This document shows, piece by piece, positions 1 through 6,622 of a DNA stretch of 8,345 bases (position 1 is its first letter; each line of letters begins with the position of its first letter). Source of the DNA: a bacterium (lineage in GTDB: Bacteria; UBA10199; DSSB01); the NCBI GenBank assembly GCA_030426445.1, contig JAUHYS010000082.1:1-8345 (forward strand). Reading direction: 5' to 3'. Under the pieces are notes generated by a model. That model worked only from the letters and a program-made list of their open reading frames with translations, searched no databases and was not told where the DNA came from. Position numbers and translations under genes: made by a program.

Positions 1-2
1 CA

Positions 3-350
3 GCGTGCCGCGAAAATTTACAAGCTCCCGAAAAAGCCATAAAAGATTATCTGGCTTGGCTCAAAGATTTACCAGGTCTTCCGGTTTTTGTGGGTTATCC
101 TGTGGCTTATGATTTTATGTTTGTGTACTGGTATTTGATTCGTTTTACGGGGGAGAGTCCGTTTTCACATTCGGCATTGGATATTAAAACTTTTGCGATG
201 GCACTCATGAGGAGTGATTATCGAAAGTCAACCAAGAGATATATGCCGAAACGTTGGTTTGATAAATTACCTCACACGCACCGAGCTTTAGATGATGCAA
301 TCGAGCAGGGCGCTTTGTTTTGTAATATGTTAGTGGAATTGAAGGAGTGA
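3..350 (+). CDS. DEDDh-type 3'-5' exonuclease, C-terminal part (5' end outside window)
   Basis: The frame is open from the window edge to a TGA at 348-350, giving about 115 C-terminal residues; the start and the first exonuclease motif (the DxE of ExoI) lie upstream of the window. Visible are an ExoII-like segment, GYPVAYDFMFV (nt 93-125), and an ExoIII motif of the HxAxxD form, in HTHRALDDA (from about nt 273), whose histidine and aspartate would bind and activate the metal-bound water in DnaQ/RNase T-like exonucleases. The expected role is trimming DNA or RNA 3' ends in the cytoplasm; the substrate cannot be told from this fragment. The GTG at position 90 lies within the conserved fold and is not a true start. 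The gene ends 3 bases before the next ATG and its last codons carry that gene's Shine-Dalgarno, so the two are probably co-translated. Confidence 0.85.
   Translation, partial: ACRENLQAPEKAIKDYLAWLKDLPGLPVFVGYPVAYDFMFVYWYLIRFTGESPFSHSALDIKTFAMALMRSDYRKSTKRYMPKRWFDKLPHTHRALDDAIEQGALFCNMLVELKE
342..347 (+). promoter_or_regulatory. Shine-Dalgarno AAGGAG for the secreted protein gene
   Basis: AAGGAG lies inside the last codons of the exonuclease gene and is separated by six bases from the ATG at 354. It is a strong, well-placed site that fixes the start of the downstream gene and couples its translation to the exonuclease. Confidence 0.75.
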
Positions 351-353
351 TAA

Positions 354-1286
354 ATGTTTTATGAAGAAAAGAAACTAAACATTATTATAATAACCTTTAT
401 GGTAAGTTTTGGAAGTATATTTCTTTGTAATCAAGTTATGGCTGAAAAAGCCAATTGTAAGGGTCTTGTTAAGGAAAGAGAAGTTTTTAAAAAAAGTTAT
501 TCTAAAGCACGATATTTAGAAGCATATCAACGACTCGATAAGTTTCTGCAAACCTATTCAAAAAATGAATCTTGTAAAAATCAAAATTTAGATCAGCAAC
601 TATGGGCTTATTCTGACTTAGCTTTGACGGCATATAAACTTAAAGACCCAGAAAAGTGTTTTCAACAATTTCCTAAGATTAACCAGTTGCAGAGTTATGG
701 CATAGAGGGGGAAGAAAAGGCAAAAAGCGCGATTTTGCATAATTATAAGATGTGCCTTGGCTTAAAAGATGGATTGAAAACAGCACTTAAATACGATTGT
801 GACACTTATGGAAATGATTTTTGTCGCTCTTTTAAAGATGAGTGGATAGAAAAACTAGAGTCCAAAAAAGCTTTTAAACGCGACAATTGTAAAAGTTCTG
901 AATTTGAAGAGGCCATCAGTTTGAAAACAGTTGGACAAAAAGGGTGCCTGGTACTCAAGCCTTTTTCAAAAGATGGAGACGAACATATGTGTCCAAAAAT
1001 TTATTGGCAAAAGGGAAATCAAAAAAATGAACTGAAGATAATCGCTAAACTAAATAAGCTTAGGACTACTCAAGCTGAAATTCTCGATGAAAGTAATTGC
1101 TGTAACATTGGTAAGGGGAGTTTATCTTTAGCTAAAGAGAAATCAAAAATTTTATTAAGAATAACGAGTGCGGGAAGAGATTGTTATGGAGGGACAGCTG
1201 CTTGGTATTCTTATGAGGTCTATGAAGTCTTGCTTAAAGAAAAAAAACTCGAGTTAAAAGAAGATATTTCTATTTATTATAGATAA
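354..1286 (+). CDS. Secreted cysteine-rich protein of unknown function
   Basis: I do not recognise a named family for this 310-residue protein. It starts with a Sec signal peptide: lysines at 6-7, a hydrophobic stretch at about 8-24, and a likely signal peptidase I site after VMA (residue 30). A lipobox is not convincing around Cys25 because the residue before it is Leu. The mature part is Lys/Glu-rich and has twelve cysteines (35, 74, 102, 134, 149, 157, 179, 198, 213, 249, 250, 277), an even number that would allow disulfides in the periplasm. Residues about 44-110 look like a helical, TPR-like repeat region. The C-terminal third, with a CC pair and a GRDCYGGTAAWYSYEVYE segment, looks like a compact beta-rich domain. 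The ATG is supported by AAGGAG six bases upstream. Base composition is markedly AT-rich compared with the virB genes. Function is unknown. Confidence 0.8.
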   Translation: MFYEEKKLNIIIITFMVSFGSIFLCNQVMAEKANCKGLVKEREVFKKSYSKARYLEAYQRLDKFLQTYSKNESCKNQNLDQQLWAYSDLALTAYKLKDPEKCFQQFPKINQLQSYGIEGEEKAKSAILHNYKMCLGLKDGLKTALKYDCDTYGNDFCRSFKDEWIEKLESKKAFKRDNCKSSEFEEAISLKTVGQKGCLVLKPFSKDGDEHMCPKIYWQKGNQKNELKIIAKLNKLRTTQAEILDESNCCNIGKGSLSLAKEKSKILLRITSAGRDCYGGTAAWYSYEVYEVLLKEKKLELKEDISIYYR

Positions 1287-1297
1287 AGATTCTAAAA

Positions 1298-1762
1298 ATG
1301 GATGATAATAAAATATTAAAATTTGATAAATATGAATTAAGTAACTTGGGAAAAATCAACATTATCTTAGGTAAGAATGGTTGTGGTAAAAGTACATTGT
1401 TAAGAAAACTGGATGAGGAAATTCACAGAAAAACAAACGAGTATGGCAAAAGCAAATATATTACCCCTGAAAGAGGAGGTGTACTCGTACAACAGTCAGG
1501 TATTGAAGATTCTATCAATAGAAATTCCAATTGGCTATCAACTGAAAGAAGAAAAAATCAATCAGACCGATTTCGTCAACAAGTAATGTCACAATATCGA
1601 AGACTAGAAATCACCACCCTGAGACAATTACAAGATGGCCTAAGTGATATTAAATTTCATGACTATATTGAGAAAATAAACTCTTTATTAGACCATATTG
1701 AAATTAGACAAAATGAGGGAGTAATTTTTGATATCTTCAAAAAAACACAGAAGCTAAAATAA
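1298..1762 (+). CDS. N-terminal fragment of the ATPase (P-loop half)
   Basis: This 154-residue frame begins with a short beta segment and the Walker A motif GKNGCGKS at residues 25-32 (nt 1370-1393). A helical, charged region follows that corresponds to the arm and insertion part of SMC/OLD-type ATPases (about residues 80-147). It stops at TAA 1760-1762 directly after the A-run. Only the first 148 or so residues belong to the family; the last few (TQKLK) arise from the shifted frame. Alone it lacks Walker B, the signature and the nuclease, so it should be inactive. Confidence 0.75.
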   Translation: MDDNKILKFDKYELSNLGKINIILGKNGCGKSTLLRKLDEEIHRKTNEYGKSKYITPERGGVLVQQSGIEDSINRNSNWLSTERRKNQSDRFRQQVMSQYRRLEITTLRQLQDGLSDIKFHDYIEKINSLLDHIEIRQNEGVIFDIFKKTQKLK

Positions 1763-2736
1763 ATGCTAGTGAAATAAGTAGTGGTGAAAGCGAACTAATC
1801 GCATTAGGCATTGAATGCTTAGTCTTTTCTAAAGAATGCACTTCAGAAAAAGAAAATTTTTTATTTTTAGATGAACCTGATGTGCACTTGCACCCCGATC
1901 TACAAGTTAGGCTGATGCATTTCCTTATTGGACTCGTCAACGAAAGTCACTTCAGAATATTCATTGCAACACATAGCACTGCTCTTCTAGGTGCTCTCGA
2001 ATCTTTCGCAGACACCTCCCTCTGCTTCATGAAATCCGGCCAAGAAAATCTAAAATTTAATCCAATTTCTGAGGAGTATAGAAAAATCCTTCCTATGTTC
2101 GGCGCCCATCCCCTCTCTAATATTTTTAACGAAGCTCCTATTCTTTTGCTTGAAGGAGAAGATGACGAAAGAATATGGCAACAAGTCGTACGATCTTCAG
2201 TAGGACGCATTAGATTATTTCCTTGTTTTGCAGGGTCAAAGACTCAAATGAATAATTATGAAACTCATACAGAGGAAATCATCAACGCTGTCTATGAAAA
2301 TGCAAAAGCTTTTTCTTTAAGAGATCGTGATGAGGGCGACGAAGAAATTAAAGACCAAGGCCACGTTATTCGCATGAAACTATCTTGCCGATGCGCGGAA
2401 AATCTTATTTTAACTAATGAAGTTTTAGAAAGCCAAGGTGTTAATTGGGATAAATTAAAGCAAAAAATTAAGGATTGGTTGGATAAAAATACAGATCATA
2501 ATCATTATAAAATTCTGGAAAAATTTAAAAATGATGGATGGTTAAGAAAAGATGGAGATATAAAAAATGCCCGTAATGATATTGTGGGTATAATAGGAAC
2601 TAATAAGCCGTGGGAAGTTATTGTAGGCCAAGCTATAGCCAAGCTAGAATACAGTAGTGATATCGATTTTAGTAAGGAGGGTAGCCTGTTTTCATTTCTT
2701 GGCGAGAAAGTTACCAGAACTTTATTGATTTTTTAG
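1732..2736 (+). CDS. C-terminal fragment of the ATPase with TOPRIM domain
   Basis: The frame opens after TGA 1729-1731. It carries the signature SSGES (nt 1777-1791), Walker B FLFLDEPD with the Asp-Glu pair at 1870-1875, and the H-loop ATHST with His at 1972-1974. The TOPRIM part has the conserved acid in LLLEGEDDE (Glu at 2152-2154) and the DRD acid pair (2323-2331), all expected for Mg-dependent cleavage of nucleic acid, followed by a conserved-looking RCAENLIL segment. The first plausible start is the GTG at 1882, but it encodes the Val just after Walker B, so any protein made from it would lack the signature and Walker B. The fragment is best read as the rest of the gene starting at 1298. 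Confidence 0.75.
   Translation, partial: YLQKNTEAKINASEISSGESELIALGIECLVFSKECTSEKENFLFLDEPDVHLHPDLQVRLMHFLIGLVNESHFRIFIATHSTALLGALESFADTSLCFMKSGQENLKFNPISEEYRKILPMFGAHPLSNIFNEAPILLLEGEDDERIWQQVVRSSVGRIRLFPCFAGSKTQMNNYETHTEEIINAVYENAKAFSLRDRDEGDEEIKDQGHVIRMKLSCRCAENLILTNEVLESQGVNWDKLKQKIKDWLDKNTDHNHYKILEKFKNDGWLRKDGDIKNARNDIVGIIGTNKPWEVIVGQAIAKLEYSSDIDFSKEGSLFSFLGEKVTRTLLIF
1738..1746 (+). other. Frameshift site: seven-A run
   Basis: The bases read C, seven A, C. Upstream the protein follows the frame of 1298; downstream, family sequence is only in the -1 frame (codons at 1741, 1744, ...). Adding one A restores the protein. The run does not form a canonical X-XXY-YYZ slippery heptamer in the incoming frame, so an indel (real or sequencing) is likelier than programmed frameshifting. 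Confidence 0.75.
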
Positions 2737-2838
2737 CTAAATACAGAAAAATTAAAGTGTGCTTTTACTTGAAATAGTTTTGACTTAATCTGAGAGTAAG
2801 CTTTTAAAAGGAAAACAGGTTAAACGGATTGTAAATAA
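2737..2838. other. Convergent intergenic gap
   Basis: These 102 AT-rich bases separate the 3' ends of the ATPase gene (+) and the DUF6602-like gene (-). I looked for a bidirectional terminator and saw only four-base stems (for example AAAG/CTTT) and the palindrome CTTTTAAAAG, none convincing. No RNA gene or small coding frame is evident. Confidence 0.5.
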
Positions 2839-3744
2839 TTATCTAGCTTCGATATTTCCATTACTAAAATTAATAATGTGTTTTTTTATTTCCTCACTAG
2901 TTGGTGGTATACCGCTTAATATACTAGTCAGACCTTTTAATTTGTCCTTACTAGGAAAGATATGAACTGGGTCTTTTTGATTCAACTCAGCAATATAACC
3001 TAATAATCGATTTGCTTCATAGGAAGTAGGAGTGACTTGATAAATATATCCATCTGCCCAAGTATGCTGGCTAATTCTCCCAAGTATATGCTGAGTGTTT
3101 GCTACGAAAACGTTAAAACTCCAATTAGGTTCTGGTCCCTCACCACAATGTGAATTGGGAACTTCTTTTAATTTACCTTTGGAATTAAGCCAATATTCTT
3201 GAACTCTCTTTACATTGTTAGTTGCACCTTGAAGCATTGGATCTAAGGGAACAAAGCTTCTTTTTCTGAAAAAGGTGAGTTGGGCCATTAGAGTAGCAAA
3301 GAATCTATTAACTGCATATTGTGGATCTTCAGAAATAGATAAAAGAACATAATAAGGAAATTTAACAAATTTTTCACTAGCTGGTGGCATTAGCTGTCCA
3401 AGCAAACTTTCCTCCCCTGGATATTGAATGTAATATCCCAACACCCCTTTTCCCAATACAACTACTAGGTCTGTCCATTGAGAGCTTGGTAGTTCTGCAT
3501 TCAATTCTCGAAGATTACTCGCTAATGTATTTAAACTTGTTTTTGAGTCGTAGGCAAAAACTACTCCGAAAGTAGAATTGACGATTAACTCAGAAAAAGT
3601 AACAGGTTGGTCAATATTGGTAATGGAGCTCCTTTTTAGTTTTTTTACACTGGCAACTTTGGTAACTGCATCTTTTAACTCTTTTTTAGAAAGAGTCGAT
3701 TTTACTTCTATTACAGAAGCAATGCTGTCTGCAGGAAGGATCAA
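2839..3744 (-). CDS. DUF6602-like putative nuclease, 5'-truncated
   Basis: The minus-strand frame runs to TAA (bases 2841-2839) and gives 301 residues from a TTG at 3744-3742. The first residues, ILPADSIASVIEVKS, match the middle of DUF6602 proteins, where (A)VIEVK is the ExK half of a PD-(D/E)xK-type nuclease core (Glu13, Lys15). The region GVVFAYDS (60-67), a DLVVVLGKG strand (92-100) and the LTFFRKRSFVPLD segment (156-168) also fit. The roughly 80-100 residues normally before this, including the first catalytic Asp, are absent: family-like sequence (DKY) extends only to about 3753, after which the frame runs backwards through virB4 sequence with no ATG, GTG or TTG. Residues from about 180 on form a C-terminal extension I do not recognise. 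As it stands the protein should be inactive. Lying opposite a TOPRIM ATPase gene, it may be a remnant of defence cargo. The family call is by motif memory only. Confidence 0.65.
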   Translation of the reverse strand: MILPADSIASVIEVKSTLSKKELKDAVTKVASVKKLKRSSITNIDQPVTFSELIVNSTFGVVFAYDSKTSLNTLASNLRELNAELPSSQWTDLVVVLGKGVLGYYIQYPGEESLLGQLMPPASEKFVKFPYYVLLSISEDPQYAVNRFFATLMAQLTFFRKRSFVPLDPMLQGATNNVKRVQEYWLNSKGKLKEVPNSHCGEGPEPNWSFNVFVANTQHILGRISQHTWADGYIYQVTPTSYEANRLLGYIAELNQKDPVHIFPSKDKLKGLTSILSGIPPTSEEIKKHIINFSNGNIEAR

Positions 3745-3756
3745 ATATTTATCCTG
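3743..3756. other. Recombination or assembly junction truncating two genes
   Basis: The minus-strand DUF6602-like sequence is recognisable up to about 3753, and plus-strand virB4 sequence begins at about 3750. Both genes lose their 5' parts here. The 8-base palindrome AAATATTT sits at 3743-3750. No terminal inverted repeat, transposase or tRNA-like attachment site is seen next to it. Confidence 0.7.
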
Positions 3757-5849
3757 AAGGGGAATTTTCCGAAAACTTTGCGAGGTCTTTAAATGAGACC
3801 TGGAAAGAAAAGCATTCTGATTTAGAACTCTACGTCAATGACTTCTATTTGACCATTGTGCAAAAACCCCAAGCTTCAGGCTTTGCTGGGCTAAAAGGCA
3901 AGATCCTATCACTAATCCATAAATCCAAACCCGACGAAACTCATCTCGCCCTGAAACTCGCCCACAAGGAGCTCACTGCGGTGAGCTCCCTCTTTTTAAC
4001 TAATCTCAAGCCCTATGGTGCCAAGCTCTTAGCTACTGTTAAAAAAAATAACGCATCCTATTCTGAGCCCGCACAATTTTTTTCTCATCTGATTAACCTG
4101 GAGAGTCGACCTGTTCTATTTCCTGACATGGGACTTGATCAGTACCTGGCTAATAAACGCTTATTCTTTGGAAAGGAGGCCTTAGAAATCCGTGGGATGA
4201 GAAAGAGTAAGATTGCTGCGATGATTTCCGTAAAGGAATACTGTGATTCAAGCTATGCCGGTATCTTAGATCATTTTTTAAAGATTCCTGCGGAATTCAT
4301 CGCCACGCAATCTTTTGTTTTTACCGACCGTCAAGTGGCCTTATCTAAGATTCAAACTCAGCAACGCAAGATGCTTCAAACCGAAGATTTGGCTGTCTCG
4401 CAAATAGAGCAAATCGATGAAGCCTTGGATGACACCACTGCAGGGAGGATTGGCTTTGGTTATCATCACTTGACGGTTTTAGTTTCTGGAGAGGATCAAA
4501 AAGAGCTGGATCAAGGCTTGGCTCAAGTGGAGGCGGCTTTTTTAAATTTAGGGATTGTTTCTGTTCGGGAAGACCTCAATTTAGAACCCTGCTTTTGGGC
4601 TCAATTACCGGGAAACTTTTCCTACATTGCTCGAAAGTCTCTAATTAGCACGGCAAACTTTGCTGGCTTTGCTTCTTTGCATAATTACCCTTTAGGAAAG
4701 TTTAAGGACAACCACTGGGGCCCTGCGGTGAGTGTTTTAGAAACCACTTCGAGCACACCTTACTTTTTTAATTTTCATCTAAGAGATGTGGGACACACGA
4801 CCATCATTGGACCCACGGGAACCGGTAAAAGTGTTTTGCTCAATTTTTTACTGACGCAATGTTTTAAATTTAAACCCAAGGTGTTTTTCTTTGATAAAGA
4901 TCGAGGTGGAGAGATCTTTATTCGCGCGATGCGCGGAGTTCACTCGACTTTAGGCCTTTCTCAAGTGAGTGGTTTTAATCCTTTAAAACTACCCGATACA
5001 ACCGAGAACCGAGCTTTTTTAAGCGAATGGCTTCAGCTTCTTTTAACAGCCTTTGGGGAAGAGTTTAGCTCAGAAGACCTGGATACCATTAACGATGCCA
5101 TTGAAGGCAATTACCGCTTAGATTTTAAAGACCGTACATTAGAAAACATCGCACCCTTTTTAGGCCGTTCGGATTCTGGCTCTTTAGCGAGCCGTTTATC
5201 CATGTGGTACGGTAAAGGTATTCGCGCTAATCTATTTGGTAATCAGGAAGATGTCTTAAAGTTTGATCAAAACCTTTTTGGTTTTGAAATGGGAGAAATT
5301 CTAGAAGACAAAATCAGCCTTCCTGCTGTGCTGGCTTATTTATTTCACCGCATTAATTTAGAACTGAGCGGGCAGCCCACCATCATTGTTTTAGAAGAAG
5401 GCTGGAAGCTTTTAGATAATCCATACTTTGCACCCAAGATCAAAGATTGGCTTCAGACCCTGCGTAAACGCAATGCCATGGTCATCTTTTTAACTCCTAA
5501 TATTGAGAGTGCGGTGCATTCTTCTATTGGAGACACCTTAGTTCAGCAATCAGCCACGTCAATTTTTCTACCTAATCATAAAGCCACTTTTGAAGGCTAC
5601 TGTGGGGCCTTTAAACTCTCTGAGCAAGAATACGAAATTGTCAAAAGCCTCAATCCCGCTGACCGTTGTTTTCTCATCAAGCACGGTCAGGACTCTATTA
5701 TTGCCAGACTCGATTTTCGGGGTTTGGAAGACTTTGTTCGAATTCTCTCCGCTACGGCTCAAAACTTAGGCGCACTTGATGAAATTCGCGAACGAAAGGG
5801 AGACGCTCCCGAAGCTTGGATGGAAGAGTTTTTAGAAAAGGCTTCTTAA
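3750..5849 (+). CDS. virB4: VirB4-family T4SS ATPase, 5'-truncated
   Basis: VirB4/TrbE ATPases sit on the inner membrane face of type IV secretion systems and power pilus assembly and substrate transfer. Counting from a TTG at 3849 there are 666 residues: CagE/VirB4 N-domain (about 1-250, including VSSLFLTNLKPYGAKLL and CFWAQLPGNF), Walker A GPTGTGKS (321-328), FFFDKDRGGE (347-355), Walker B TIIVLEEGWKLLD (511-523), the LTPNIESAV motif (548-556) and a C-terminal QSATSIFLPN (567-576). Family sequence continues upstream of the TTG, in frame, through YPEGEFSENFARSLNETW and YVNDFYL to codon 3750, then stops at the junction. No start codon exists between the upstream stop (3687) and 3849. Full-length VirB4 is near 800 residues, so about 90-110 N-terminal residues are missing. 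The P-loop ATPase core is intact. TTG initiation at 3849 would drop even the conserved YVNDFYL, so function is doubtful. virB5 follows after 15 bases. Confidence 0.9.
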   Translation, partial: YPEGEFSENFARSLNETWKEKHSDLELYVNDFYLTIVQKPQASGFAGLKGKILSLIHKSKPDETHLALKLAHKELTAVSSLFLTNLKPYGAKLLATVKKNNASYSEPAQFFSHLINLESRPVLFPDMGLDQYLANKRLFFGKEALEIRGMRKSKIAAMISVKEYCDSSYAGILDHFLKIPAEFIATQSFVFTDRQVALSKIQTQQRKMLQTEDLAVSQIEQIDEALDDTTAGRIGFGYHHLTVLVSGEDQKELDQGLAQVEAAFLNLGIVSVREDLNLEPCFWAQLPGNFSYIARKSLISTANFAGFASLHNYPLGKFKDNHWGPAVSVLETTSSTPYFFNFHLRDVGHTTIIGPTGTGKSVLLNFLLTQCFKFKPKVFFFDKDRGGEIFIRAMRGVHSTLGLSQVSGFNPLKLPDTTENRAFLSEWLQLLLTAFGEEFSSEDLDTINDAIEGNYRLDFKDRTLENIAPFLGRSDSGSLASRLSMWYGKGIRANLFGNQEDVLKFDQNLFGFEMGEILEDKISLPAVLAYLFHRINLELSGQPTIIVLEEGWKLLDNPYFAPKIKDWLQTLRKRNAMVIFLTPNIESAVHSSIGDTLVQQSATSIFLPNHKATFEGYCGAFKLSEQEYEIVKSLNPADRCFLIKHGQDSIIARLDFRGLEDFVRILSATAQNLGALDEIRERKGDAPEAWMEEFLEKAS
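3968..3997 (+). other. Terminator-like hairpin inside virB4
   Basis: A perfect 9-base stem, GGAGCTCAC (3968-3976) and GTGAGCTCC (3981-3989), closes a four-base loop and is followed by CTCTTTTT (3990-3997). It has the shape of an intrinsic terminator but lies within coding sequence (codons for KELTAVSSLF). Whether it acts on transcription is unknown; it could also be chance from the codons used. Confidence 0.45.
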
Positions 5850-5851
5850 AG

Positions 5852-5857
5852 AAAGGA
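5852..5857 (+). promoter_or_regulatory. Shine-Dalgarno AAAGGA for virB5
   Basis: AAAGGA lies between the virB4 stop and the virB5 ATG at 5865, with a seven-base spacer. It supports that ATG rather than the second in-frame ATG (codon 5). Confidence 0.6.
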
Positions 5858-5864
5858 AATAATC

Positions 5865-6599
5865 ATGAAAAAAACCATGGGGAAACTGATGCTTACTTTA
5901 ACCTTAGTTTTAAATACTTCTTGGGCCTATTCAGCCCTGCCGGTCATTGACACTTCTTCCATTGCTCGCTTGGTGCAGCAAATCGAAGAGATGAAAAAGC
6001 AATATGACATGCTTAAAAAACAGTATGATCAGGCTGTTCAAATCAAAAACAACCTTCAAGGTAACTACGGCATGGGGCTTTTAGAAAATGGTTTAGAGGC
6101 TGCCAAAGAAAGAAGACCCCTGCCCAAGACCTGGCAAGAAGTGGTTAATATGCAGCAATCAGGAAAACTTCCGGGAGTATTTTCAGGAAAGAAAGATTTT
6201 TACAAAGATCTTTTACCCTCCATTGATAGCAAACTGATTTCACAGGATCCCAAAAATAGAAACTCCATTGCTTATAAGCTTTCCAGTGACAATACCCAAG
6301 CCGCCTTTGCTTCTGTTGAAGCCATTTATAACAATATTGAGGGCCGCATTAAAACGATTGAAAACCTGACCTCCGAAATTGAAAAGGCCGCAAATACTAA
6401 ACAAGCCATTGATTTAAATAGCCGGATTGTAGCTGAGACGAATTTTATCAATACTCAAATGATGCGACTCAGTTCCATTCAAGTGGCCCTGCAAGCCTCT
6501 CTGCAAAATATGCAAAATCAAGCTGCAGCGACCCATGCTGAGTTTTTTTCTCATCCGCAAGATAAGAAAAAATCCAAGTCTCAAATCAAGACAAAATAA
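5865..6599 (+). CDS. virB5: VirB5-family minor pilus/periplasmic T4SS protein
   Basis: This 244-residue protein has a Sec signal peptide (Lys2, Lys3 and Lys7, hydrophobic 8-20, likely cleavage near AYS-A at 23/24). The mature protein is largely helical, with the VirB5/TraC hallmark of a long N-terminal coiled coil right after the signal: IARLVQQIEEMKKQYDMLKK, in which KKQYD recurs seven residues apart (44-48 and 51-55). A second helical region, about 150-220, is rich in Gln, Asn and Ala. The tail is basic (KKKSKSQIKTK). VirB5 proteins are exported to the periplasm and associate with the pilus tip, where they help in contact with recipients. Position directly after virB4 and before virB6 is the classical order. 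Sequence identity in VirB5 is generally low, so the call rests on context, signal peptide and coiled-coil layout together. Confidence 0.85.
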   Translation: MKKTMGKLMLTLTLVLNTSWAYSALPVIDTSSIARLVQQIEEMKKQYDMLKKQYDQAVQIKNNLQGNYGMGLLENGLEAAKERRPLPKTWQEVVNMQQSGKLPGVFSGKKDFYKDLLPSIDSKLISQDPKNRNSIAYKLSSDNTQAAFASVEAIYNNIEGRIKTIENLTSEIEKAANTKQAIDLNSRIVAETNFINTQMMRLSSIQVALQASLQNMQNQAAATHAEFFSHPQDKKKSKSQIKTK

Positions 6600-6622
6600 A
6601 CTTTATCTCTAAGTGAGTTTTA

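Larger units (their letters stand above)
1298..2736 (+). pseudogene. OLD-like ATPase with C-terminal TOPRIM nuclease domain, split by a one-base frameshift
   Basis: Two overlapping frames together encode one protein of about 479 residues. The first (1298-1762) holds the P-loop. The second (open from 1732, ending at TAG 2734-2736) holds the ABC-type signature, Walker B, H-loop and a TOPRIM domain. The frames meet at seven A residues (1739-1745); one extra A gives a seamless protein through IFKKNTEAKINASEISSGE. The architecture is that of overcoming-lysogenization-defect (OLD) and related anti-phage nucleases, in which a dimerising SMC-like ATPase controls a metal-dependent TOPRIM nuclease. GajA of Gabija and fused AriA-AriB of PARIS share the theme, and I cannot assign this protein to one subgroup. 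The ATG has no clear Shine-Dalgarno and follows the secreted protein gene by 11 bases. As written the gene is broken; a sequencing indel in the homopolymer would equally explain it. The C-terminus looks complete. Confidence 0.8.

Noticed and set aside
1738..1746. Programmed -1 ribosomal frameshift at the A-run
   Set aside because: In the incoming frame the codons are AAA AAA ACA, so no canonical X-XXY-YYZ heptamer is formed, and I see no clear downstream stem or upstream Shine-Dalgarno-like stimulator. Slippage on seven A remains possible but is less likely than an indel.
1737..1940. Minus-strand open frame opposite the ATPase gene
   Set aside because: It lies antisense to the signature and Walker B region of a well-supported coding sequence, has no family features and no Shine-Dalgarno.
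1947..2210. Minus-strand open frame opposite the H-loop and TOPRIM start
   Set aside because: Antisense shadow of conserved ATPase and TOPRIM coding; its composition reflects the complement of the real gene.
2737..2838. Bidirectional terminator in the convergent gap
   Set aside because: Only four-base stems and a short AT-rich palindrome are present; nothing stable is followed by a T-run.
3384..3575. Plus-strand open frame inside the DUF6602-like gene
   Set aside because: Wholly antisense to a conserved region of the minus-strand gene and without recognisable features.
4923..4937. Hairpin CGCGC-GAT-GCGCG in virB4
   Set aside because: Five pairs with a three-base loop in coding sequence, no T-run; likely chance from the codons used.
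5568..5762. Minus-strand open frame in the 3' part of virB4
   Set aside because: Shadow of the conserved VirB4 C-terminal region on the opposite strand.
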